A stretch of 64,000 bases of DNA from Chamaelirium japonicum (GCA_947650365.1 OX393557.1:45881979-45945978); one strand, 5' to 3'; shown: positions 26,654 through 39,045, numbered from the stretch's first letter. Translations and numbers: made by a program. Notes: generated from the sequence alone by a model not told the origin.

Positions 26654-27771
26654 GGAAATTTTATTCATACCCCAAAAATCTGTAATTAGCCCCCGTATCC
26701 CTAGCGTTTCTCAATAGCTTACTCAACAATCCTTTAATACCAACAATGCCCTTTTTTTTATACCCCAAACCCCAAACCCCAAAGCCCCTGCTCAGCGTCT
26801 TTTGTACCCCAACCCAACCCAATGTTCGTTTAAACTTAGCCCCGCCCAACCCGTCGGGTTGTGCGGGGTGGGTTCGGGTTAACCCGCCCAAAGTCGGGTT
26901 GGGTTCGGGTTGGCCCGCCCAAGTTGCTGCTAGGGGTGGCAATGAGTCGTGTCGGGTTCGTGTCGTGTCTAGTTTCGTGTCGTGTCCAAAACCCCTAGAC
27001 CCGGACCCGACCCGTTTAACTAATCGTGTCTAGATCTTAAACCCGTACCCGACTCGCTAATAAACAGGTAGACACGATAAGACCCGATAAGACCCATTTA
27101 CCACCCGGATCTATTCAGTTGACCCGATCCGACCCAATCCGACTTGACCCGACCTGACCCGAAAGACCCACTGGTTTTATATATTATAGTATCGGATTGT
27201 TGGTAGACCCGACCCGACCCGACCCGACATGACCTATTGAATACTAAACGGGTCTTCCTGGGTCTACCGTGTCCAGACCCTAAACCCGGATCCGACCCGT
27301 TTAATAAACGGGTCTATCGTGTCGACCCGTTTACGACCCGAACCCGTTTAGCCTTGACCCAGACCCGCTAACTTCGTGTCGGGTCGAGGAGAAATGATTC
27401 GGGTTGGGCTCGGATTAGCCCGCCCAAATTCGGGTTGGGTTCGGGTTGGACTCGGGTTGGGTTCAGGTTGGCCCGCCCAAGTTGCAGCTCTACTTGTGCC
27501 TTCAAGTATCAGCCAATTGCATGGGGTTTATTTAAGAGCGGGGTGTATTCAAGAGTGCATATAATTGGGGTATATTTAAGGGGGTATGTGTTTGATTGGG
27601 GTATAATCAAGTTGGGGCGGGCCATTTAACTGGGGTGTATTGAAGGTGGGGTGTAAGGGGGAAGGGTATTTTTGGGATAAGAATGGGGTATGAAAAAAAA
27701 AATGGGGTGTATTCAAGTTTCTTGGAAATGGGGGCTAATTACAGATTTATGGGGTATGAATAATATTTCCC
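26654..27771. mobile_element. MULE-type non-autonomous element, 1.1 kb
   Basis: TIRs: GGAAATTTTATTCATACCCC at the left and, read inward from the right, GGGAAATATTATTCATACCCC. Both continue ATCTGTAATTAGCCCCC. The perfect 9-bp TSD AAAATGTGG is at 26645-26653 and 27772-27780. The empty site is visible in copy C at about 30720 (AAAGAATGTGGGAGGGG). The interior is non-coding, rich in GGGTTCGGGTTGGCCCGCCC, and holds an hAT-type MITE at 26931-27383. Confidence 0.88.
26931..27383 (+). mobile_element. hAT-type MITE, ACCCG-rich family, right end lost
   Basis: Starts TAGGGGTGGCAATGAGTCG and follows the family through CTAACTTCGTGTCGGGTC, then breaks off without the AATTGCCAGCCCTA terminus. It is nested inside the MULE-type element. 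Confidence 0.7.
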
Positions 27772-28438
27772 AAAATGTGGGAGGGGAAAATATGCGCCGG
27801 TGGCCGGCCTGGGCCGCATTGCACCACCTACATCACTACACCATAATCTGGTCTTTCGCAGGGTTTGTCTGGGCAAACTTCTCAGCAGCTCATCTCTCAT
27901 AACGTCAAAGGATTTCGCCCGGGCGACTGTCAGGCTTATGACGACTTCACTCGAGCGAGATGGCTCATAGAACTCTCTGTAATCTTGCCCAAGCGACTCG
28001 GATGTACTATGACGAGTCACCCGAGCGAGTTCGGGTTTGGACGCACGCCGGAATCAAATCCTGAAGGCTTTTGTACTAGTTTTTCGGAAGTTGGATCAAT
28101 ATTTTGGTGGAGAACCTATGTATACCTATCCCCCCATATATACAGAAGGTCTAGGGTTTTGTTTGGATGGAAAAATATTGTTTTTTTTTTAGAGAGAGTA
28201 ACAATCTTTGTGGAGTAACAATCTGCGAAAATTGTTACTCTTTTTATACAGTGATATCACTATAACATTTTTTTGTTGAGAAATCTCATCTCACTGTAGC
28301 CAAAATATGTGAATTACTATGTAGCGATTGTGGGGGGGAGACTTTGACCGTAGTTCGGTTTTTCGCCAATGGTCAATGAAATTCGAGTGCGGTGCACTGC
28401 AGCGTGTTGAACTGTCACATTGACACTGTTGAATGTAT

Positions 28439-28818
28439 TCTTTTTATTGTAGGAACTACGGGGGCTTTATTCATGGTGCCCTAGCCCAAACAAAGAAGGA
28501 ACATTACAGTTATTTAACTACAATTTCTTCGAAGAAACTAGGAAGGAAATGTAGTTTCGGACAGAAAACGAAGAAAAACCGATCCGGTCCCGAATTGTAA
28601 ACTTAGCTAGAGCATTAGCACAACCGTTGAGATCCCTTTTCACATGGGAGAACCTGCATAAGAAGAAATCACGAAAGATATGCCTGCAATCGGATACGTT
28701 GTTATGTATCCACCATGGTGGGGATAAATCCCCATCCCACAGGAGATCAATGAGAGCTTGATTGTCGCCTTCCACTATAACAGTGTAGGCCTCAAGTTTG
28801 AGAAGGGCTTTTCAGCCC
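28439..28818 (-). mobile_element. 5'-truncated LINE, RNase H end
   Basis: A 380-bp insertion flanked by the 10-bp TSD TTGAATGTAT (28429-28438 and 28819-28828). Copy B near 22537 is the empty site (TTGAGTGTATAGAG). The minus strand reads a plant LINE-type RNase H domain (about 28796-28518): KLEAYTVIVEGDNQALIDLL, later HVKRDLNGCANALAKF. It then ends in an A-rich 3' tail (CAATAAAAAGA), as expected for target-primed reverse transcription. The fragment is too short to be active. Confidence 0.85.
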
Positions 28819-28871
28819 TTGAATGTATAGAGTAGAGTAGAGAGAAGAGTTGACACACAAGATTGCAACGA

Positions 28872-29503
28872 AGTTCGACCGAAGTTTATGTCTCTGTGTA
28901 GTAAGATGCGACATTGAATCCACTATCTCTAAAATGTAGAGTGACCTCGACAGGTCAAGCATCACTTATACATGCAATCAAAGAAATGGGTAGCGGGGGA
29001 GAAGGATGTCTGAGCTCTGGAAATTGGATATGGGAATAACAATTTCAGTCTGGATATTGTGTTGGGCTTGCTATATACAGAGATTTGGAAGTTGCCGAGT
29101 TCGAGAACGGTTTATGTAGACCATTTATCAGGCCCCGGATAGTTGTCAAGTGGTGTTGGAGGGTTCCACTGTCGTCTGTGTGGGTTCCAGGTAGGGCTGG
29201 CAGTCCCACTGTCTTTGTCGTGGGCCCCAGGTAAGGTTGGCGAGTCCCACTATTGTTCTCGTAGGTCCTAATTAAGCATGGCTGACGGTCCCACTGTCAT
29301 CGTTGTGGGCCCTAGGCAGGGTTGACGGGTCCCACTGTTGTCCTCGTAGACCCCGGACAAGACCAGCGGGTTCCACTATTATCATCTGGGGCCCCAGGCA
29401 GGACTGGCGGGTCCCACTGCCATTCTCGTGAGCCCCAGACAAGGTCGGTGGGTTCCATTGTCATCGTCGGGGACCTACTAGTGTCCTGGCTAGATTTTGC
29501 ACC
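28872..29503 (-). repeat. LTR-like segment with 41-43-bp minisatellite
   Basis: In reverse orientation it starts TGTGGGTGCAAAATC and contains five to six diverged units of the type GGGTCCCACTGTCGTCNTCGTGGNCCCCAGGCAGGRYTGGC (29150-29480), then sequence containing CGACCTGTCGAGGTCACTC-like bases. The same start and minisatellite occur in direct orientation at 48641-49470. AAGAT before and AGGAT after it could be a mutated 5-bp TSD. No coding region is attached, so it may be a solo LTR. Confidence 0.5.
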
Positions 29504-29820
29504 CACAAGGATACAGATGGAGGGACTTTCTTTGAACGGGTATTTTTGTCATTTAAAGGAGAGAAAAGTCAATGAAGAGGCTTGCTCTAGCTAACTGCAT
29601 CTTTTTCGAGAGAGACCTCGTGCAAAATCTTCTTGTTGTCTGTCCTTTTCTCTAAACCGATCTCTTGTCAAGGATCTATCACTAAGCCCTCTGTCTCCAA
29701 GACCTGCGTTGGGATTGTTGCATACACCTCACTGAAAAAACATTGATATTACAAAAAAACACCCCCATTTTGTAAGTTTTATGAATAACCATCTAACATA
29801 TTCTTATCTTTTGTAGAAAC

Positions 29821-29996
29821 TAGGAACTTGGGTCGGGTAAAACCGAGAACCGACCCAACCAGGCCTAAATGGGTCGGGTTGGTTCGGATAGTTTGACTAA
29901 ATGGGTTGGTTCAATTCTAAGTTTTGTGGATCCGACTTAATACGGGTCGGCTCTAGGTTGAGGATCGGATAGATCCGACCCAACACGAGAACCGAA

Positions 29997-30057
<61 letters not shown>

Positions 30058-30395
30058 GTTTGGACTTTTGGGCTTCATCACACTAGCACCCGAGTAAATG
30101 TTATGTGTTTGCTAACGTTGAACTAACTACCAAGAGAATTCAACTGGTGGCTAAAGCCTAAAGCCCAACATGGACCTTTAGTTTGCTAGTAAATAAGCCA
30201 ATAACCATTATTTTTTTAGACCAACTCCCAACCCAAGAACCGACCCGAACCAACCAGACTTAGTGTGGGTTTGGTCGGTTCGGGTCTATACCAAAGTCGG
30301 GTTGGTTCGGGTTTCAATATGGTAGAACCAAACTAGTTCGGTTCGGTTCCGGGTTGGCCCAAACCCAAACCAACCCGACCCAAGTTGCATCCCTA
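29821..30395. mobile_element. hAT-type MITE, 575 bp, containing (TA)n
   Basis: Ends TAGGAACTTGGGTCGGGT and (inverted) TAGGGATGCAACTTGGGTCGG. The flanking 8-bp duplication is GTAGAAAC (29813-29820) and ATAGAAAC (30396-30403), 7 of 8 identical. The interior has repeated CCGACCCAACC and GGTCGGTTCGGG and a (TA)n at 30001-30055. Copy B at about 26300 lacks it. Confidence 0.85.
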
Positions 30396-30810
30396 ATAGA
30401 AACCCCTCACGGGGGTGTTTTATGTAATATCAGAATGCTGCCATGCGCGGTTCTTTTACTAAATGTTATAATATATCAAGGGGTTATTTATAAAACTTAA
30501 GAAGTGACGGTGTTTTATGTAATATCAATATTTGTTAGGGAGGTGTATGCAAAACATCCAATCTTTTTTCTTTGATGCTATTGTGATCCATACATCTTCG
30601 TGGCTAAGAGCTTCCAAAGTCCCTGACAAAGGGTGAGTACAAATTTCCCAGTTGAGGACAGCAATGGCCGACTTAGAGCTGGCTACTATTCCCCCCCAAA
30701 GAAGCTGTCCTACAGAAAGAATGTGGGAGGGGACAATATGCTCCAGTCAAGCAGATGGCCAGCCTGGGTCAACACATGGTAACACCTACTTCATAATCTG
30801 GTCCAACATA

Positions 30811-31349
30811 GGACTCAAGCGGTCGGGGTTTGGGTTAGACACGATGGTAGGGGGGGGGCGATTTGGGGTGCAACCAACCTCTCGCATCGTCTCGCAAAAT
30901 TGGCCCCTCGTTGGTGGCTAGATATGTCCGCGCATCGTCCTGATTACAAAGTAGCCGCCTCAGCTAGCACGAGCGCAGGTCACTCCTCTCAGAGTCCATA
31001 GGGCACAACCAAATCGCTGGAGGAGATCGTGGCGTAATGGCCAGTATGAGGAACAACCGGTGCTCGCAACATGCCAGTTGCGTCAAGAGATTGTGGCCAT
31101 TGTCCAGATCTGCAGCACCACCACCCCACCAGGCACCATGTCAGCTATGGCTAGAGATTGTGAAGCTCCGTCAAATCAAGGAAGGAGATCGTGACGACCA
31201 GCTTCGCGCATTGACAATTGCGGAAATAATCATAGACGGTGATCGTCCTACCATATCAGCAACATCATGGAGATCGTGGCTCGATAGGCGACAATACCGC
31301 CGTGGATGTTTCAACATCCACATGGTCTGTTCCCAATCTTCCCTATAAA
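30811..31349. other. unassigned
   Basis: Contains a repeated phrase of the form GGAGATCGTG(G/A)CG, but no recognisable gene or element. Confidence 0.4.
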
Positions 31350-31824
31350 TGTTGTAAGGAACTCCTATGAAGTTCTATGTAAAACTGTAAAGATCCGATA
31401 AAGAACTCGAAGATGGGATCAATGAATAGCGGACGCGTAGAACGTTATACCTCTCGTAGAAAATGGCATGATCCCTTTTGATTCACTAGGTTGCCGCAAT
31501 CGATCCTCCACAACGACACGAATCTGAGATGACAAAGAAGGGGAGACGAGAGGAGGGTGTTTCTAGTTTAGTTATTGGTTGTCAAAAATTACCTTAGAAA
31601 GGGTAGGCATCTTATTTATACTAAACCAGGACACCATCCTAAAACCCTAATGACCAAAACTAATCTAACCATCCACATGATTGATCAAAGAGTTATGACT
31701 CGTCACTTAACCACATAATTAACGTGTACAAGCTTTATTTAGGGCCCATTAGGTTTTTAACCCAAAAGCCTATGTGGGTTTATACCATACCATCTTCATG
31801 TCATGCACGGTGGCTAACCCAACA
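31350..31824 (-). repeat. copia-type 3' LTR
   Basis: In reverse orientation it starts TGTTGGGTTAGCC and ends CCTTACAACA. A polypurine tract AAATGGGAG immediately precedes it (31825-31833), and a TATA-like AGTATAAATAAG lies mid-way. It joins the pol remnant at 32240-32630, forming the 3' half of a minus-strand copia element. No 5' LTR was found. Confidence 0.7.
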
Positions 31825-32239
31825 CTCCCATTTGGACCATAAACACACATTTTGAAAAAAATTAATTTTGTTTTAAATAAAACAAAACATTAATGGACCA
31901 TAAGCGATTAAAAATTTTAGTATGCGCATATGAAAATTCTGAAAAATAAAAGTACCCACAATTCCTTATGTGATATCTTTAGTTTGAACAAGAGATTCCA
32001 ACTACATGAATCATGGCGGCCATGTTCTTATATATAGACACTTCCATCCATGTATTACTATGCAGTATGATCATTCCAGATCAAGTGCTTCATATGACGA
32101 ACTTCTTTATGAGTGAATGCATGCTTCACTCTGTGTCTAAATTTTATGTCTCAAACTTTAGTTCACAAACAGAGACATTTGTACTTTATTCATTGTTGTA
32201 AAATAATAAATTCATAATGTATAAGCTGTAAAGAGTACA

Positions 32240-32630
32240 TTGAGCTAAATAGATCCATCAAATCCACATGACCCTTATAAAGGTTTGGTGATAATTCTTT
32301 GGTCATTGGATTGACCATCAAAAACTAAGTACAAATATACTCAATCTGAACCTTGCCTTTTGTTACATCTTCTTTAACAATGTACTTTATATCGTTGTAC
32401 TTGCTTTGACTTACACTATTGTTGTTATTTAAAAAAAACACAGCAACGGCATTATCATATTGGATCTTTAAATGTCTGGATATAGAATCAATGATCCTAA
32501 TCACTGTGATAAAGTTCCTTATTCAAGAGGTATGTGTGGTTGCCTCGTAAAATGCAACGTACTCCATCTCCATAGATTACGATGTTGTAATGGTCTGCTT
32601 AGTGCTCTTTCAGGAGATGACAACACTGTT
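32240..32630 (-). pseudogene. copia pol remnant (RNase H and C-terminus)
   Basis: The minus strand, with stops and frame changes, reads fragments such as SSMEMEYVAFYEA, RNFITVIRIIDSISR, DNAVAVFFLNNN, SKYNDIKYIV and VQIEYICT. In that order they match the TEAEY motif, DNxAA segment, SKHIDIKY and IEHIST regions of Ty1/copia RNase H and the pol C-terminus. Non-functional. Confidence 0.75.
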
Positions 32631-32639
32631 GGATTTGAT

Positions 32640-33676
32640 TAAATAGAAAAACAAAAGATTTTATAAATAAAATTTTATTTATTTTATTGTTTTTAAAACT
32701 TGTTTTCTGAATCATGTGATTATTTGTTTTGTGTAATTCCCTATCCTATAGAGTGTCGGAAGGGAGGTTCTTGAAGTATGGAGGAAACGCTCGACCTAAT
32801 AAAATTTATTGCACATGATTGCCTGTCCTTGTGGCACAATGCATACAGTTGTTGGGTTACTTATTTAATCTTGCTTGGTTCGCTCACTAACTACGCTCAC
32901 TTATGATTTTTGTCTTGGCATGCAATGGGGTAGTTCATTTGTCTCCTCTTAATGCTTTCGTTTGTCTCCTCTTAATGCTTAGACAATAGTGAGGGCCTAG
33001 GAGCTGACTATGTGCTCTGTCCTATGTAGTTGCGTGACTTGCGTCAAGGAACGTGGGCTTCAAAATCTCTGCCCGATCGAAGCTTTTCCTGTACGGCAGT
33101 GCCCTAGTTATCTCCTCCCTCTGCCCCACCCCGCCCACCTCCCCTCCCCCCTCCACCCGAGAGCGGAGCAGCGAAGGACTTAGCAGAGCCGGAAAGGTAC
33201 GCATCCCACCCCAAACAAATTGCTACTGCTTAATCATAACCTTCTATCCAATATGCAGACCCTTTTAAATAAAAATTAAATAAATTTAGAATTTACTTCC
33301 CAGCTTGATTTCTTGGAGACAGACATACCCATCTATTTTTTTATTTTTTTATTTTTGGGTATAATAATGTTCAATTCTCTGTACTTGAATTAATGAAAAA
33401 AACCCTTTTGGGTTTCTTTTAATCTGTGGCATTTTGCACTAAAATTAAGCTTGGTGTCATCTCTGTGACCCTTTTTTGATGCCCTTGATTACATGGAATG
33501 CTGTGAATCCTATGAATAGACTGTCTAGTTGATCCGTCGAATACCTATTTCTTGCATCACTCGAACAACCATGAAGCAGTTTTTGGAGCTATGCCTTGGC
33601 GAGCTGCGCCATCACCATGGCATCGAGTGCCAAGAACAAACTTGGGTTTATCAATCGTGTTAGTGATAGTGTACAG
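32640..33676. other. unassigned
   Basis: AT-rich DNA followed by a C-rich patch at 33100-33170. No gene or repeat was recognised. Confidence 0.4.
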
Positions 33677-33818
33677 TGTTGAGATACACATACCCGTAGA
33701 TTTTCTGTATAGGATACCCTTCTTTGTATCATCTATCTATTTGGGCCTTGGCCTAATGAGAGAATTAATCTTTCTCCCCAAACCCTAACATCTCTCTCCC
33801 TTCTAAGGATTTGTGACA
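33677..33818 (+). repeat. 5' LTR of degenerate copia
   Basis: TG...CA-bounded 142 bp, followed directly by the primer site. Contains GGGCCTTGGCCTAATGAGAG. Confidence 0.65.
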
Positions 33819-33833
33819 TGGTATCAGAGCGGG
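33819..33833 (+). promoter_or_regulatory. primer-binding site (initiator-Met tRNA)
   Basis: TGGTATCAGAGCGGG, complementary to initiator-Met tRNA, adjoins the LTR. Confidence 0.85.
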
Positions 33834-33879
33834 TTGACTTGCGATACCTCGCCATCACCTCTACCCCTCACTCTTGATC

Positions 33880-34300
33880 TCCTGCATCTCCATCCGACCC
33901 TGGTTTACATACTCCTCCCCAACATATCTGTCGTCTCCGTCGAGCTATTTGTGGGCTCAAGCAGGTCTCTCGAGCTTGGTTTGAGTGTTTCCGGTGAGTC
34001 GTTATCGAGATCGGCTACGTTGAGAGCTCGCAAAATCACTCACTCACTGTGGGCGATCTCTAGTCCGAGGAAGTGCAATTGGCTGAGGATGTAAGCAGCG
34101 TACTTCTGCTGGGAAAGCAGAATCTCTCGCTCACTGTAGGCGATCTTTAGTCTGAGAAAGTAGCGAAGAGGACCTAAGTCCTTCATCTGGAACCGGCGCC
34201 AAAGATGAAGGGAGGTGATGGCAGCCGAGTCATCACCTATGATGATCATATCGTCGAATAGTAGGAGAATCGCCCGACCCTCGTGCATGCGCCGCACGCC
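33880..34300. pseudogene. rearranged RT fragments in the copia leader
   Basis: 33880-34030 is a direct copy of the RT segment at about 37075-37215 (GCTTGGTTTGAGTGTTTCCG). Immediately after it, 34040-34297 is an inverted copy of about 37250-37440, whose minus strand reads FDDMIIIGDD and RFQMKDLGPLRYF. The two pieces are thus joined head to head where gag should lie. Confidence 0.85.
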
Positions 34301-34870
34301 GTCAAGATCTTCGGCGGTCCCTCTTCTCCGACGAGATTTCAGCTACGAGCTGCCTCGTCTCTCCAAGATCTTGCTCCGGCGACTTCCTCGCCGAAGATCT
34401 GCATCAGATCGTGCTTCGGCGACTGGATCTGTCTCGCGCCGGATCTGCATCAGATCTGCGCTCTCAAACCGGCTCCATCTCCTATTCTCTTCAGATCTGC
34501 GATCAGATCCTCACTGCGACCAGATCCGGACAGCCACTTGAGATCCTCGACAAGATCCGGACAGCTGACACCCCGACCCCAGATCTGATCCCGGCGGCGA
34601 GATCCTCTTCCCCCTCGAGCTCTCCTCCCTCCCGGATCTACGACCAAATCGTGCCGATCAGCCCTCAACTCCTCCGACCGGCCCTCAGCTTCTCAGATCG
34701 GTCGGCACTCAACTCCTCCAGCCGACCAGATCAGCTTCTCAACATCTGGTGAGACATTTCTGCACACTACGGGCATTTGCGGTATTTAGTCCTTCGCGCT
34801 CGGCTTTGGAGCCTCGAGCCGCACCACCTCCCCTACCGCCTACCAGTCCAGGTCGCCGCACCGCCTGCTC
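34301..34870 (+). other. copia leader, AGATCT-rich, no gag
   Basis: C-rich sequence with repeated CAGATCTGC and AGATCCTC words. No retroviral-type gag domain or zinc knuckle was found before the protease. Confidence 0.5.
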
Positions 34871-37800
34871 ACCATGGACGTTCTTACCGTCCCTCCGCCG
34901 CTCCGTTCTGAGGGCATTCTAGGACCTGTCCCCATGCCTCGTTTTCCCGATGCGACTTGCTCCGCCGCGTCTCCTCCTGGTGCTACCGCTACCCTGCTCA
35001 CATGGATCCTAGACTCCGGGGCGTCGCATCACTAGACGCCCGATGCTTCCCTACTTATATCTTGCCACCCTGCACCGCACATCCCTGTGACATGCACTGC
35101 CGATGGTTCTTATCTAACCATCTCGCAGTGTGGCTCGATCACCACCACCACAGAGTCTAGCGGCCGTCTTTCCTTATCCCCTGTGTTACACGTCCCTCAG
35201 CTTCGCATACAGCTTATCTCCATCAGCAGCCTTTGCGATTCTGGTTGTGTTGTGACATTCACTCCCTCCTCCTGCATTGTGCAGGATCCACGTACCGATC
35301 GGACAGTTGGAGTCGGACGTAGGGTAGATGGGTTGTACCACCTGGAGTATCTTCACCTTCCTTCTTCCCTCCCTCCTGGTTTCTGCGGGACTGTCTCTCC
35401 TTGTGCCGACATTTGGCACAAGCGACTCAGCCATCTTTCTGAATCTCGACTTAGGAAATTGCTTCAGACTGGCGCTCTAGGTCGAGGTCCCTTCTCTCCT
35501 TTATCTACTTGTACCGGTTGCAAGCTTGCCAAAGCTATCACCCTTCCTTTTCCTTTGAGCGTTTCTCATAGTTGTGCCCCCTTTGACCTGGTGCACTCCG
35601 ATATATGGGGACCATCACCTCTTTCTTCGATGTGTGGATATCGCTATTACATCACTTTTGTCGATGACTTCAGTCGATATATTTGGGTTTACCTCCTCCA
35701 GCACCGCTCTGAGAGTCTGAGGTTCCCCAGGTTTACCAGCTCTTTGCCTCAATGGTCCACACACAGTTCAGTTGTCGCATCAAGATCTTTCGGTCTGATT
35801 GCGCCTTTAAATACCTCTACTGCTATGCGGACTCTTCTTCAGTCCCACGGGACCATCTTCTAGCACTCTTGTTCTCACACTCACGAGCAGAACGGAGTAG
35901 CCGAGAGGAAACACCGCCATATCTTTGAGACCACGTGTGCTCTTCTCTCTGCTTCTGTTCCTCGTACCTTCTGGGCTGAGGCTGCCTTGACCTCGATCAA
36001 CCTTATTAACATCACCCCTTCGTCTGTCCTTTTAGGTGGTGTATCCCCCCATGAGCGTCTTTTCTCCTCTCCTTCTGACTACAGTCTGCTTCACTTTTTC
36101 GGGTGCACCTGCTTTGTTCTTCTTCCACCTCACAAGTGCACTAAACTGTCCGAAAGGTCAGCTAAGTGCGTCTTCTTAGGGATCAGTTCCGAGCACAAGG
36201 GGTATCGTTGCTACGACCCCTTGACTCATTGCATTCGCATCTCTCGGCACGTTGCCTTTGTTGAGGATATCCCTTTCTACTCCTTTCCAGCTCAGGACCT
36301 CACCTCTCTAGAGACTCCTCTCACCTTGTCTCCGACTCTTGAGCCCCTTCCACCACCTCTTCTGCCCTTTGCCTCTCCCCATATTTCTGGAGCCTCTTCC
36401 GAGACCTCTTCCACAGACCCCTCTCCACCTTTCGTACCCTCCTCTCCCTCATCCCCTATTAGTTCCTCTGATACTCCTAGTACTCTTGACACCTCTGGTA
36501 CTTTACCTGCTGCGCCCAGTTAGTCTCCGCCGGTCGTGGATCCTCGCTCACCGCCTCGCTACCCTCAACGCGCGCATCGCCCGCCTGACCGCTTTAGCTT
36601 TGACTCTGGGCCACCTGATCGTTTTGGTTTTGCTACCGTCACCTCCTACTCGTCGGAGTTTACAGCCTTTCTTGTAGCCCTTCATATTGACCAGGAGCCT
36701 CGGTCGTACCGAGAGGCCGTCCAGTCTCCTCAATGGCGGCAGGCCATGAGCGAGGACTTCCAAGCATTTGAGCAGATTCAGGCTTGGGACATCGTCCCCC
36801 TTCCTGTTGGTGTTGAGCCTGTCAGTTGCCGATGGGTCTACAAGGTCAAGCGGCGACATGATTGTTCCATCCAGCGGCACAAGGCTCGGATGGTGGCCCA
36901 TGGCTTCACTTAGGCATACGGAACAGACTACGATGAGACTTTCGCACTTGTAGCTCAGATGACCTCCGTTCGTGCACTCCTAGCAGTTGCAGCAGTTCAT
37001 CGATTGCCTCTTTTCCAGATGGACGTGAAAAATGCCTTTCTTCACAGTGACCTTTCAGAGATCGTCTACATGCAGCTACCCCCTGGTTTACATACAGCTC
37101 CCCAGCATGTCTGTCGCCTCCGTCGAGCTATCTACGGGCTCAAGCGGGCCTCTCGAGCTTGGTTTGAGTGTTTCCGGCGAGTCGTTACCGAGATCGGCTA
37201 CGTTAAGAGGTCACAGAACCACTCGCTATTTGTGCGGTCATCTCTTCAGGGTCGGACGATTCTTCTATTATACGTCGACGACATGATCATCACAGGTGAT
37301 AACTCCGCTGCCATCACCTCCCTTCAGCAGCATCTTCGGTGCCGGTTCCAGATGAAAGACTTAGGTCCTCTTCGCTACTTCCTCGGACTAGAGATCGCTC
37401 ACAGTGAGCGAGGGATTATGCTCTCCTAACAGAAGTACGTCGCTGACATTTTCAACCGAGCTGCACTTTCCGATGATCGCTCTGCTGCCATCCCTCTCGA
37501 GCTTCACGTGAAGCTTCGTCCCACAGACGGTAAGCCTCTCTCAGACCCTACTCGGTATCGACAGATCATTAGTCAGTTGGTCTACCTCTGCATCACCAGG
37601 ACTGCATTGCTCATGTCGTTAGCATCGTCAGCCAGTTCGTCAAAGCCCCTCGCTCTGCTCACTATGCTGCCCTTCTTCGGATTCTCCGTCCGAGACACTT
37701 ACCCAGCCGCTCTTCCTATCATCCACTTCTCCGGTACTACTTGCCTACTCAGACGCTGATTGGGTCGGTGATCCGACCACTCGTCGATCGACCATCGGCT

Positions 37801-38059
37801 ATTGTCTGTTTCTTGGAGACTCTCATCTCATGGTGCAACAAGAAGCATAGCGTTGTCTCTCTCTCCAGTACCGAAGCAGAGTTTTGAGCCATGACCTCTA
37901 CCACCAAAGAGATCGTTCACTTGCAACGTCTCCTTGGCGATCTAGGGGTTGAGATCTCTGGGTCTACAACCCTTCACTGTGACAACCGGAGTGCAATACA
38001 AATTGTCACCAACCCGATCTTCCCCGAGAGGACGAAGCACATCGAGCTCGATTGCTACT
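34871..38059 (+). pseudogene. copia pol, multiply disrupted
   Basis: Domains in order: protease active site WILDSGASHH (about 35004), followed by an in-frame TAG; GAG-pre-integrase zinc region (HKRLSHL, CTGCKLAK) at about 35415-35530; integrase core (VHSDIWGP, FVDDFSRYIW) with a frame break and TAG near 35863; integrase C-part (EQNGVAERK) from about 35890; reverse transcriptase from about 36690 with TAG at about 36912, NAFLHSDL and catalytic YVDDMIITGD near 37270; TAG near 37427; and RNase H remnants to about 38059. Similar to the copia at 54874 only at family level. Not functional. Confidence 0.88.
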
Positions 38060-38162
38060 AGTGTCTGAGTTAATGTTCTGAAAGGCTCAAGGCACATATG
38101 AGACTCAAAGGTCTCTTAGAGCCTAGGCGCAACTCAAAAAGCACGCCTGATTGAAGTAAGGC

Positions 38163-38798
<636 letters not shown>

Positions 38799-38815
38799 AA
38801 GTGAGAGAGAGAGAG

Positions 38816-38954
38816 AAATGCTAAAATACGGCGTGCGGTGCGTGCGGCGTCGCACCGCAGCCGTCTGATGCACCGATGCACGCACCGCAGCAGTGCATCA
38901 GACGGCTGCGGTGCGGCGCCGCATGCACCGCACGCCGCACCTTAGCATGCCCCT
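38816..38954. repeat. Micron-like palindromic module
   Basis: A GC-rich palindrome (GTGCGGCGTCGCACCGC and complement around CGATGCACGCACCGC), flanked by (GA)n on the left and (TA)n on the right. Same family as 19660-19810. Confidence 0.75.
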
Positions 38955-39045
38955 ATATATATATAAATATATATATATACCCCTATATATATATATATAT
39001 ATATAGGGGTATATATATATATTTATATATATATAGGGGCATGCT
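38945..39045. repeat. AT-rich palindrome of about 100 bp linking two modules
   Basis: GCATGCCCCTATATATATAT...ACCCC is mirrored by GGGGT...ATATATATAGGGGCATGC about a TA centre. The modules on either side therefore form one larger inverted structure. Confidence 0.85.

Larger units (their letters stand above)
28170..30810 (+). repeat. long direct repeat, copy C (internally deleted)
   Basis: Matches copy B at 22420-22590 (GAATTACTATGTAGCGATTG, TGTATAGAGTAGAGTAGAG) and again at about 25985-26490 and 27775-27855. The middle is missing and replaced by LTR-like DNA. It is interrupted by a LINE fragment (28439-28818) and an hAT MITE (29821-30395). Confidence 0.65.
33677..38062 (+). mobile_element. 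degenerate short-LTR copia retrotransposon
   Basis: A 142-bp 5' LTR (33677-33818, TGTTGAGATACAC to TTGTGACA), a primer site TGGTATCAGAGCGGG, a rearranged leader, and a protease-integrase-RT-RNase H region (34980-38059) with many stops and shifts. Gag is missing. The 3' end is broken by the hAT-like element at 38071, and no 3' LTR was recognised beyond it. Confidence 0.85.

Noticed and set aside
35986..36523. Proline/serine-rich protein gene
   Set aside because: It is the integrase C-terminal linker of the degenerate copia, in the same order as other copia elements.
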